From contig CAXXXO010000002.1 in assembly GCA_963674625.2 (NCBI GenBank), forward strand, positions 139,695 to 203,694: a stretch of DNA of 64,000 nucleotides. Direction: 5' to 3'. How positions within the stretch are numbered: position 1 is the stretch's first letter; each line of letters begins with the position of its first letter. The position numbers and the translations under genes are program-made. This document shows, one piece after another, positions 16,374-25,800 of this stretch. The DNA comes from JALHFZ01 sp963674625. Lineage in GTDB: Bacteria; Synergistota; Synergistia; Synergistales; Aminobacteriaceae. The notes below the pieces were generated by a model, which did not search any database, had not been told where the DNA came from, and saw nothing but the letters and a program-made list of their open reading frames with translations.

Positions 16374-17365
16374 ATTCCGCAGTCCGGGGGAAATCTGTTC
16401 TCATCCTCACTCACGGCGGTCCTTCCGTAGGAGGAGGACACATTTCCCGGTGCTTTGCCCTTGCGGAAGCCTTCGAGGAATTGGGAGTTCCGGTTTTCTG
16501 GCTGATCAACCCGGAAGGGGCAGTTCTACTGCGCGAAAAAGGGGTCATGGCTGATTCAATAGCTGAACTTGAAGGCTCTTTTTCATCGCCTATTAAAATA
16601 ATTTTGCAAGCCGTTGAGCAATTTACACCTTCCCTCTGTCTGATCGACAGCTACACCCATGCTTCCGATCTTTTGGCTGCTCTGCGAAGAAAATGCCTTC
16701 TGGCAATAATTGATGACGAACGCAGCCGCCCTGTGGAGGAAGAGTGCGACTTCGTCCTGAACTATAACCTTGGCGCAGAGAAGATTGGCTATATTCCGGG
16801 CAGGGCGGAACTGCTTCTGGGTCCCTGCTACGCCTTGCTGCGAAGAGAGTTTTGGGATATTACCCCGGAGAAGGGGGAGTCCATTCTCATTCTTCCCGGC
16901 GCGAGTGATCCATTGAATACCGGAGAAACGTTTCTTCTGTGGTGGAAAAAGGAATGGGCAGCTGCGCAATTGGTTCTCGGCCCCCTGGTGAAGAAAGAAA
17001 GGGTGGATTTTCTCACGTCAGCGGCGGAAGAAAAGGACAATTTTAATGTCCTTTTCAACCCTCCGAATCTGCCCGCTCTTATGGCAGGGGCAAGAGCAGT
17101 GATCTGCACATCCAGCGTGAGCTCTTACGAAGCTTTGGCCCTGGGAAAACCTCTTGCAGTCTTTCAGGTTGCAGAAAATCAGGTTTCGATCGGGAGAGAA
17201 ATTGCCCTGCAGAATCTGGGAAAAAATCTCGGCTTCTGGGGAACATGGGACCAGCCCGAACTTCAGGATACTCTGTTTTTTTCTTCTTGCAAACCACAGA
17301 AAATAAGGGTAAATGCTGGAGGAGCTGTCGAAGCAGCGGCAGCAGTATTGAAGAGATTAGGTTAA
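16370..17365 (+). CDS. pseG: PseG, UDP-2,4-diacetamido-trideoxy-altropyranose hydrolase
   Basis: PseG removes UDP to release the sugar used by PseI. The 331-residue protein has a GT-B fold like MurG. The N-terminal glycine loop GGPSVGGGHISRCFALAEAF carries the catalytic His of the family (GxGHxxRC). The C-terminal half contains MAGARAVICTSSVSSYEALALGKPLAVFQ, the UDP-binding region. The ATG at 16370 overlaps the pseH stop (ATGA) and is preferred over an in-frame ATG at 16322 inside pseH. It is the last gene of the operon. The aminotransferase PseC, which should act between PseB and PseH, is absent here and found at 61387. Confidence 0.88.
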   Translation: MNSAVRGKSVLILTHGGPSVGGGHISRCFALAEAFEELGVPVFWLINPEGAVLLREKGVMADSIAELEGSFSSPIKIILQAVEQFTPSLCLIDSYTHASDLLAALRRKCLLAIIDDERSRPVEEECDFVLNYNLGAEKIGYIPGRAELLLGPCYALLRREFWDITPEKGESILILPGASDPLNTGETFLLWWKKEWAAAQLVLGPLVKKERVDFLTSAAEEKDNFNVLFNPPNLPALMAGARAVICTSSVSSYEALALGKPLAVFQVAENQVSIGREIALQNLGKNLGFWGTWDQPELQDTLFFSSCKPQKIRVNAGGAVEAAAAVLKRLG

Positions 17366-17748
17366 ACCCAGTTCTTTCCCCGGGGGAAATTCGCTGAGTA
17401 TTTTATGTATCTTTATTATCCCTTATCCTTTCGAAGACGATAGAGTTAAATTTAATTCGGATTAGATAAATCCTCGTCACATCTTTACTCAGAAAAAATA
17501 CCAAAGGGACATTCGAACCCCTATTGAGTTCATAGATGCTGCACTGTATAATAACCGAACATTAATCTTTGATTTCATGTATTCGTGTATGCGGCATGAG
17601 GTTTCGTTTGAGCGGTTCATTTCCCCGTGAACGAATTTCTCCTGATCAGAAAATTTCTTTCGGGATTTTTTGTATCCGGTTATTTTTTAAGCCGGAGCTT
17701 CGTTTCAGTTTTGAGATCAGATCTTTCCACCCATTGGAGGAGACCATA
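17366..17748 (+). other. AT-rich gene-free stretch ahead of the secretion island
   Basis: These 383 bases separate pseG from the tolC-like gene and are much more AT-rich than the surroundings. They hold one strong sigma-70 promoter (17524-17552) and would leave an untranslated leader of about 190 bases, with short inverted repeats (for example GTTCA/TGAAC near 17616-17634). No RNA family was recognised, and no coding frame with a plausible start fits. Confidence 0.6.
17524..17552 (+). promoter_or_regulatory. Sigma-70 promoter of the type I secretion operon
   Basis: TTGAGT (17524-17529), a 17-base spacer and a perfect TATAAT (17547-17552) lie in the AT-rich stretch before the tolC-like gene. 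Transcription would begin near 17559, well before the GGAGGAG site at 17735. Confidence 0.65.
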
Positions 17749-19124
17749 ATGAGAATGCGTATACGTCAGCTTTGTGCTCTTAGCCTTGCCCTTTCCTGTT
17801 TTGCCTTTATTCCTTCAGCGCAGCAGGGGCATGCCTTTACGGTCAGCGAGTCCGTTTCACGATCGATTCTTTCGAACCCGAGGTGCAGGAGAAATGGTAC
17901 GCTTTCTCCGCCTCGAAGGAGGAGCAGGAGGCGGCTCGGGGAGGCTTTCGTCCCCGCCTCGACCTCAGCGCCGGTGTGGGGTGGGAGAATCTCGACGGCA
18001 AGGGGTATGAAGGCCGCGACCAGTACGACTACACCCGCAACGGCGTCTCCCTGACACTGACCCAGATGATCTTCGACGGCAGCCTGACGGCAAGCCAGGT
18101 GAAGAAGCTCGACCATTCCCGGAAGATGCGCTACTTCGATCTTCTGGGCTCCCTGGAGACGGTTGCCCTGAATGCCGTGAAGAGCCACGAGGACGTGGTG
18201 CGCTATAGGGAGATGACCAGGCTTGCCGCCGAAAACCTGAAGCGGCACGAGACGCTGCTGAAGAAGATCGGCGACCGGACGAAGGCCGGGGTGGACAGCT
18301 CCGTCAATCTCGAGACCACCCGGGGAAGGCTCGCCCTTGCGAAGGTGAACCTCGTGACCGAGGAGAGCAATCTTCACGACGCCTGCACCCAGTATATCCG
18401 GGTTGTGGGGGAGTCTCCCTGCGACGAACTTGAAAAATCCGTGGTAGAAATACCCCTGCCTCCCACTCCGGAGCGTGCAGTGGAGGAGGCCTTCGAAAAT
18501 TCACCGAGGCTCTCGGCCACCATGGAAAACGCCCTTCTCTACCGGTCGGCGATGAAGGAACAGCAGGCCCGGATGAGCCCCCGCCTTGACCTGCGGGCCG
18601 GACTCAACTTCGACAACGATGTGGACGGCACCGAGGGCCGGCGGGACAAGGCTATGGTGGAACTTCTTCTCCGGTACAATCTTTTCGACGGCGGAAGCGA
18701 TCGGGCGACGATCCGCCGATACCGGGAGCTTTCTAAGCAGACTGATGAGACGGTGAAGAAGACCGAGCGGGAAGTCCGCCAGTCGGTACTCATCGCCTAC
18801 AATGACATCCTCGCCATCGAGGCCCAGCTTCCTTCTCTGGCCCAGCACCAGCAGTCGGCCGAGATCATGAGACAGGCCTATGCCCAGCAGTTCGAGGTCG
18901 GACGCCGCAGTCTGCTCGATGTGCTCGACGCCGAAAACGAAGCCTACCAGGCTGAAAGGGCCTACAAGAACGCCCTCGTCAATCTGGTCATCACCAAGGC
19001 CCGCTTTCTCGCGGAAAGAGGAGAACTCCTTTCCTTCTTCAACGTGAAGCGGGAGGACGTTCCCACCCCTCATGAGGCCGGCATCACGAAGGCGAAATCC
19101 GCGGCTGCCGAGGTCGGGAAGTAG
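17749..19124 (+). pseudogene. TolC/LapE-type outer-membrane efflux protein, frameshifted near 17880
   Basis: The frame from ATG 17749 (GGAGGAG upstream) encodes a signal peptide and the start of the mature protein up to ...SRSILSNP. The rest (VQEKWYAFSASKEEQEAARG...) continues in another frame to 19124. Restoring one G after 17880 gives the family pattern NPEVQEKW. The joined product would be about 458 residues with two TolC repeats (for example FDGGSDRATIRRYRE in the second). It is the outer-membrane channel of a type I system, directly before the ABC exporter. A GTG at 17883 could start the downstream part but would lack the signal peptide. Sequencing error and true disruption cannot be told apart here. 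Confidence 0.85.
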
Positions 19125-19132
19125 AAAAAGTC

Positions 19133-21337
19133 ATGGGAATTTCCCTTCCGGCATCCTTCCCGAAAGGGGCCGGAACTCTGGCTGAAGGAGACGTTCCCTG
19201 GACTCTTCCTCCCGGAACCATGGAGGAGGACGCCCTTGCGGAATGTCTTCTCTACATCGCCCGGCATCATGGCCGTCCCGCCTCCCGGGATACGGTTCTC
19301 GCAGGGCTTCCCCTCGAGGGGGGCAGGCTTTCCCCCTCGGTGTTCAGCCGTGCTGCCGAAAAGGCGGGGTTCGGAAGCCGTTTTCTCAGAACCTCCATTG
19401 ACGGGCTTAATTCACTGCTCTTTCCCGTGATTCTTATTCTCGGGGGAAAGAAGGCCTGTGTACTTCTCTCCCTCTCTGAGGAAGAGAAGACCGCAAGGGT
19501 TTTCTTTCCCGAGCTCGGGAAGGAAGAAACGGAGATATCCCTGGAAGAACTCCGGCCCCGGACGACAGGGTATGCCGTCTATGTCTGGCCCAAGTTCCGC
19601 TTCGACGAGAGAACACCCGACTATGCGAAGCCCAAAGACGCCCACTGGTTCTGGAGCGCCATCGCCGAGAACCGTGGCCTCTACCGGGATGTGCTGCTCG
19701 CCTCTCTTCTGAGCAACATCTTCGCCCTCGCCATGCCCCTTTTCGTCATGAACATCTACAACCGGGTGATCCCGAACCGCGCGGTGGAATCCCTCTGGGT
19801 CATGGCCATCGGCGTGGGCATCATGCTGACCGCCGACTTTATCCTCCAGCTTGCCCGGGGGTACCTCGTGGACAGGGCGGGGGTGCGGACAAACATCCGT
19901 CTCTCTTCCCGGATCATGGAGAAGGTCCTCGGCCTGAAAACCGAGGAACGGCCGGCCTCCGTGGGTTCCTTCGCAAACAGCGTTTCGGGGTTCGAGTCCG
20001 TTCGGAATTTCATCTCCTCCGCCACCCTCTTCACCTATGTAGATCTTCCCTTCGCCCTCTTCTTTCTCGTGATCATCGCCGTCATCTCCTGGCCATTGGC
20101 GATTCCGCTGGTCATCGGTGCTGTTCTCATCCTCTTTCACACAGTTCTGGTTCAGGGGCAGATGCGCGAGCTCGCAGAGAGCACCAACAGGGCGAGCGCC
20201 CTGAAAAACGCAACCCTTGTTGAAAGCCTTGTGGGGATGGAAACCCTGAAGACCCAGGGGGCGGAGGGGCAGATTCAGGTGCGCTGGGAAAAGGCCGTTT
20301 CATTTCTCGAGCTGACCAACGCCCGGCTCAAGCTTCTCTCCTCATCGGTGATCTCAGGAACCCAGTGGGTGCAGCAGATGGTCTCGGTAGCCACCATGAT
20401 CATCGGCGTCTACCTCGTGATCTCCAACTCGCTGAACATGGGCGGCCTTATCGCCGCCTATATGCTCTCCTCCCGGTTCATGGCCCCCATCGGCCGGGTG
20501 GCGGGGCTGCTGCTTCAGTATTACACCGCATCGAGATCTCTCGCCGCCCTTGACGAGATCATGAAGAAGCCCACGGAGCGCCCGGAAGAGACGTCCTTCC
20601 TCAGCCGTCCGGTTCTTAGGGGAAACATCGAATTCTCCGGCGTCACCTTTTCCTACCCTGAACAGGAACGCCCGGCCCTATCGAACGTCTCATTCCGGAT
20701 AGAGGAGGGTGAGAAGGTCGCCTTCATCGGCCGGATCGGCTCGGGAAAGACGACGGTCGGCAGGCTGCTGCTCGGGCTCTACGCACCTCAGGAGGGGGCC
20801 GTCTTCGTCGACGGAACGGACATCCGGCAGATCGATCCGTCGGAACTGCGCAGAAACATCGGAACCGTCCCCCAGGATGCGGTCCTCTTTTTCGGGTCGC
20901 TCCGGGAGAACATCCTCTTCGGCAACCCGGGGGCCACGGACGGCGAGCTTCTTCAGGCCGTCCGTATCGCCGGGGTCGATACCTTCGTACAGCGTCACCC
21001 GAAGGGTTTTGACCTTTCCGTAGGAGAACGGGGCGACCGTCTCTCCAGCGGACAGCGTCAGGCCGTGGCACTGGCAAGGGCCGTTCTGAGAAACCCTCCG
21101 GTTCTCCTGCTCGACGAGCCCACCGCCTCCATGGACCAGGCCAGCGAAGAGAGGATCCGGCGCAATATCGAGGTCTACGGACGGAATAAAACCCTTCTCC
21201 TTGTCACCCACAGGTCGGCTCTGCTGAGCCTCGTGGACCGCCTCATCCTTCTCGACGGAGGAAGAGTCGTGGCCGACGGGCCGAAGGACAGGGTATTGAA
21301 CGCCCTCTCGAAGGGAATGGGAGGGGAAGCATCATGA
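19133..21337 (+). CDS. Type I secretion ABC transporter (LapB type) with inactive C39-like domain
   Basis: The 734-residue inner-membrane exporter has three parts. An N-terminal C39-peptidase-like domain (about 20-150) has no catalytic Cys at the expected position, so it probably only recognises substrate. The membrane domain (about 165-450) has six predicted helices. The ATPase domain (about 500-725) contains Walker A GRIGSGKTT (about 534), the signature LSSGQRQ (about 637) and Walker B VLLLDEPTAS. It lies 8 bases after the tolC-like gene and overlaps the fusion-protein gene by 4 bases. With these and the adhesin it forms a LapEBC-like system. A bacteriocin exporter is less likely given the giant adhesin next door. 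Confidence 0.93.
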   Translation: MGISLPASFPKGAGTLAEGDVPWTLPPGTMEEDALAECLLYIARHHGRPASRDTVLAGLPLEGGRLSPSVFSRAAEKAGFGSRFLRTSIDGLNSLLFPVILILGGKKACVLLSLSEEEKTARVFFPELGKEETEISLEELRPRTTGYAVYVWPKFRFDERTPDYAKPKDAHWFWSAIAENRGLYRDVLLASLLSNIFALAMPLFVMNIYNRVIPNRAVESLWVMAIGVGIMLTADFILQLARGYLVDRAGVRTNIRLSSRIMEKVLGLKTEERPASVGSFANSVSGFESVRNFISSATLFTYVDLPFALFFLVIIAVISWPLAIPLVIGAVLILFHTVLVQGQMRELAESTNRASALKNATLVESLVGMETLKTQGAEGQIQVRWEKAVSFLELTNARLKLLSSSVISGTQWVQQMVSVATMIIGVYLVISNSLNMGGLIAAYMLSSRFMAPIGRVAGLLLQYYTASRSLAALDEIMKKPTERPEETSFLSRPVLRGNIEFSGVTFSYPEQERPALSNVSFRIEEGEKVAFIGRIGSGKTTVGRLLLGLYAPQEGAVFVDGTDIRQIDPSELRRNIGTVPQDAVLFFGSLRENILFGNPGATDGELLQAVRIAGVDTFVQRHPKGFDLSVGERGDRLSSGQRQAVALARAVLRNPPVLLLDEPTASMDQASEERIRRNIEVYGRNKTLLLVTHRSALLSLVDRLILLDGGRVVADGPKDRVLNALSKGMGGEAS

Positions 21338-22755
21338 GATACGACCCCGGGCAGCAGGAGGGGTTTGAAAAACTTGGAAGCGCCGTGGGAGGGCTCGAGC
21401 GTGCCGGGCGGAAGGTCGGCGGACGGGTTCTTTCACGACTTGTGCCTCCTGTTGACCCCCGGCCTCTCGAATGGGGGGCCGATGCCCGCTGGGCTCTGGA
21501 AGATCAAAACCCCCGCAGGGCGCGGATGATAATCTACATTGTGTTTGTTGTATTTCTTCTCCTCTTCACATGGGCGGCTTTCGCTTCCCTCGACGAGGTG
21601 GTTCACGGCGTCGGCAAGGCCATTCCGGCTTCCGGCACCCAGATCATCCAGTCCGTGGACGGCGGCGTGGTGGAGGAGATCTTCGTCTCCGAAGCCCAGC
21701 GGGTGGACAAAGACACCCTTCTTCTCCGTGTGGACCCTACCCGGTCGAGCTCCATGCTCGGGCAGCAGCAGGCGAAACTTCTCACCCTCAAAGCCAGGGC
21801 CGCCCGGCTTACCGCCCTCAGTTCCGGAAAACCCTTCGTGCCTCCCCCGGAGGCCGTCGCCGAGATGCCCCAGATTGTGGACCAGGAGATGGTCTTTTAC
21901 CGGACGAGCCTCGAAGAGCTGAATTCCAAAATCTCCGTCGGGAAGGATCAGCTTTCCCAGCGGCGTCAGGAACTGGCGGAGGCGAACTCGAGACTCACCC
22001 ACGTCCTCCGGGCCTATGATCTTGCGGGCAAAGAGCTCGCCGTAACCCGTCCTCTTCTTGCCAGCGGAGCCGTGCCGAAGGTCGAGGTCATGCGCCTTGA
22101 AAAAGAGGAAGCCAGGGCAGCGGGGGAGCGGGACCAGGCCAGGAGCCAGATCGCCCGGATACGGGCCGGGATCGAGGAAGCGGAGGGACAGGTGCGGGAG
22201 GTGGAGCTTCGATACCGCAACGCCTGGAGAAACGAACTCAGCACGACCCTTGCGGAGATGGAAAGCCTGACCCAGGGAAACAAAGGTCTTGCCGACCGGC
22301 TCGCCCACTCGGACATCCGCTCACCCATAAACGGCACGGTGAAGAGGCTCTTCGTCAACACTCCGGGAGGGGTGATCCTCCCCGGAGGTGTGGTGGCGGA
22401 GATCGTTCCCATAGAGGACGCCCTCGTGGTGGAAGCCCAGCTTTCCCCGAAGGACCGGGCCTTCATTCAGCCCGGACAGGCCGCAGTCGTCAAGTTCACA
22501 GCATACGAATACGCCGTCTACGGCGGACTCGACGGGGTGGTGGAGTATATCGCCCCCGACACGATAACGGATGAGCGGGGAAATACCTTCTACAAGGCCC
22601 GCATCCGGACGAACCGGGAAGAATTCGGAGCAGACCTTCCCATATTGCCGGGAATGGTTGCCCAGGTCGATATTATGACCGGAAAAAAGACGATTTTATC
22701 GTACCTTTTGAAGCCGCTGCTTCGGGCGAGGGCGAATGCCCTCAGAGAACGGTAG
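21334..22755 (+). CDS. HlyD/LapC-family membrane fusion protein
   Basis: This 473-residue adaptor links the ABC exporter to the outer-membrane channel. It has a short cytoplasmic N-terminus, one membrane helix (about 66-86, IIYIVFVVFLLLFTWAAF), a lipoyl-like half motif and long coiled-coil arms (about 140-310). These are followed by DIRSPINGTVKRLFVNTPGGVI, the second lipoyl half typical of HlyD. The ATG overlaps the ABC gene stop (ATGA). The 46 residues before the helix include a charged segment like other type I adaptors. The giant adhesin gene starts 64 bases downstream. Confidence 0.93.
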   Translation: MRYDPGQQEGFEKLGSAVGGLERAGRKVGGRVLSRLVPPVDPRPLEWGADARWALEDQNPRRARMIIYIVFVVFLLLFTWAAFASLDEVVHGVGKAIPASGTQIIQSVDGGVVEEIFVSEAQRVDKDTLLLRVDPTRSSSMLGQQQAKLLTLKARAARLTALSSGKPFVPPPEAVAEMPQIVDQEMVFYRTSLEELNSKISVGKDQLSQRRQELAEANSRLTHVLRAYDLAGKELAVTRPLLASGAVPKVEVMRLEKEEARAAGERDQARSQIARIRAGIEEAEGQVREVELRYRNAWRNELSTTLAEMESLTQGNKGLADRLAHSDIRSPINGTVKRLFVNTPGGVILPGGVVAEIVPIEDALVVEAQLSPKDRAFIQPGQAAVVKFTAYEYAVYGGLDGVVEYIAPDTITDERGNTFYKARIRTNREEFGADLPILPGMVAQVDIMTGKKTILSYLLKPLLRARANALRER

Positions 22756-22819
22756 ACTTTTCTCATTGAAGAGAAATTCCTTAGCGCCCGTCGGGCGAGC
22801 AGAAGATGGAGGGGTAGAT

Positions 22820-25800
22820 ATGACCACACAGAACAATCCCGTCGGAAACGGAATGAGGGTGCTCTCGGTAAGCGGCGAGGTTCTTACCCGGGGAGCGGAC
22901 GGAAATATGAGGCAGGTGGTTCCGGGGGAATACCTGGCCCCCGGCGATATACTCGTCACCCGGGCCGGGGCGGTGCTCCTGCAGAACGCCCAGGGACAGT
23001 ATGCCGAAATCCCACCCAATCATTCCCTGACCGTTTCACCCGCCATGGTCGGCCTTTTCCTCCCCGGCGGGACGGAGGCAGTTCTGTCTCCCTCCCCTGA
23101 TGAATCTCAGACCGGCGCCCCGGTCAATACTGCCGGAACGGACGACGGGTTCGGCGAGAGCGGCGGAGGGGCCATAAGGAACTGGAACGGCCACGGCTTT
23201 GTCCGTCTTCCCCGGATAAACTTCTTTCATGACCAGAACCTGAGCCGGTGGGACAACCTCGGCCGGGACGTGAATGAGACCTTTACCTTCATGGGACGCC
23301 ATACCATGAACCCCAGAATAGGGTATGAATATTCAACCGATCGTGCCCCACTGGACGAATTTCGACCTGAGACCGACCGTCTCTGGTGGGGAGACCGGGA
23401 ACCTTCCCGGGACGACTTCATAAACCGCCCGCCTCTTGTCTCTCCTCCTGACGGGGGAGTTACTGACGAGGACGTTCCTCTTGTCCTCGATCTTCTCAAA
23501 TACGCGTCGGACCCGGAAGGCAAACCGGTTGCGATCATATCTGCCGAAGCGGGCTCGGGGACGGTGGTCATTCACCCCGACGGAACGGTCACCTACACGC
23601 CGAACGAGGACTTTCACGGCGAGGATACCATCACATTCACGGTAAGCGACGGTTTCGGCGGGACCACCACGTCAACGGTCACCGTCACGGTGAATCCTGT
23701 GGTTGACATAGCCCCGGACGCAGCCGAGACGACCGAGGACACCCCTGTGGTCACGGACGTCCTGGCAAACGACACCTTCGGCCCGAACGCCGAGGTCACG
23801 GCGGTCACCCAGGGTTCGGGGGGCTCCGTCACCATCAACCCCGACGGCACGGTAACCTATACTCCGGGGCCGGGCTTTCAGGGGCTGGCGGAAGGGGAGA
23901 CGGGGACGGACACCTATACCTACACGGTCACCACCGCTGCCGGAAACACTGAAACCACAACCGTCACGGTGATTATTCATGGGTTGAATGACGGACCAGT
24001 GGGGAGCGATCTGCCGGGTCAGAGCGATCTGGACGGAGAAGCTGTCGCTGTCTCCGTGGCTGGAGCCTTCAGCGATCCCGATGCAACTGACGTATTGACT
24101 TACAGCACAACGGGGCTTCCCGCTGGCCTGACCATAGACCCTCTCACCGGTGTGATCAGCGGAACGATCGACAACTCCGCGTCCCAGGGTTCAACAGGTG
24201 CAAACCCTGCCGGCACCTATACGGTGGTCGTCACCGCGACCGACCCTCACGGAGCGTCGGTGAGCGAAACCTTTCAATGGACGGTGACGAACCCAGGACC
24301 TGATGCCGTAAACGATGTAAACTCTGTTGAACAGAATGAAGTGCTGACTGTCGGCACCGCCGGGGGAGTGCTTGCAAACGACGCCGACCCGGACGGGGAC
24401 GTTCTCACGGTCAGTGCGGTCAATGGTGTCGCAGGAAATCTCGGAAACCCGGTGGCCGGTTCGGACGGCGGAACCTTTACGCTGAACGGCGACGGCAGCT
24501 ATACCTTCAATCCGGGAAATGCCTTCGAATATCTTGCAGCGGGTGAGAGCAAGACAACAAGTATTACCTACACGATCAGCGACGGAGAGGGAGGCACAGA
24601 CACGGCAACCCTCTCCGTTACTGTGAACGGAGAAAATCAGGCTCCGGTGGGGAACCAGCTTCCCCCGCAGAGCGACATTGACGGCGGGGAATTGACCCTT
24701 TCCCTTGCGGGCGCCTTCAGCGATCCGGACACGTCGGATGTACTGACCTACAGCGCCGAGGGGCTTCCTGCTGGGCTTTCCATCGACCCGGTCAGCGGAG
24801 TAATCAGCGGGACCATCGACAACTCCGCCTCCCAGGCGGGCACTTCGGGGAACCCGGATGGAACCTACACGGTAGTGATCACTGCCACCGACCCTCAGGG
24901 AGCGTCGGTGAACGAAACCTTCACCTGGACGGTGGCGAATCCGGTGCCGGATGCTGTGGATGATGTGAACAGCACCGGGGAGAACACTCCGTTGACCGTA
25001 TCGGCAGCCGCCGGAGTCCTTGGAAATGACACTGACCCGGATGGAGACGCCCTCACGGTGAGCGCCGTGAACGGAGCTTCGGGGAACATCGGAAATTCCG
25101 TTGCTGGTTCGAACGGAGGCACTTTCACACTGAATGCGGACGGCAGCTACGATTTCGACCCGGGAACTGCCTTCGACGATCTTGCGGTGGGGGAGAACCG
25201 GACAACGAGCATTAACTACACCGTCAGCGACGGCGAGGGCGGAACGGATACGGCGACACTTACGATCACGCTGAACGGGATCAATGATGTCCCCGTTGTG
25301 AACGAACTTCCCCCCCAGAGCGACCTGGACGGCGAGAGTGTGACCCTTTCCCTTGCGGGCGCCTTCAGCGATCCGGACACGTCGGATGTACTGACCTACA
25401 GCGCCGAGGGGCTTCCTGCTGGGCTTTCCATCGACCCGGTCAGCGGAGTAATCAGCGGGACCATCGACAACTCCGCCTCCCAGGCGGGCACTTCGGGGAA
25501 CCCGGATGGAACCTACACGGTAGTGATCACTGCCACCGACCCTCAGGGAGCGTCGGTGAACGAAACCTTCACCTGGACGGTGGCGAATCCGGTGCCGGAT
25601 GCTGTGGATGATGTGAACAGCACCGGGGAGAACACTCCGTTGACCGTATCGGCAGCCGCCGGAGTCCTTGGAAATGACACTGACCCGGATGGAGACGCCC
25701 TCACGGTGAGCGCCGTGAACGGAGCAGCGGGGAACATCGGAAATTCCGTTGCTGGTTCGAACGGAGGCACTTTCACACTGAATGCGGACGGCAGCTACGA

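Noticed and set aside
17366..17748. Cyclic-di-GMP riboswitch ahead of the adhesin operon
   Set aside because: The expected conserved stretches of the GEMM class could not be found by eye; no claim is made without a covariance search.
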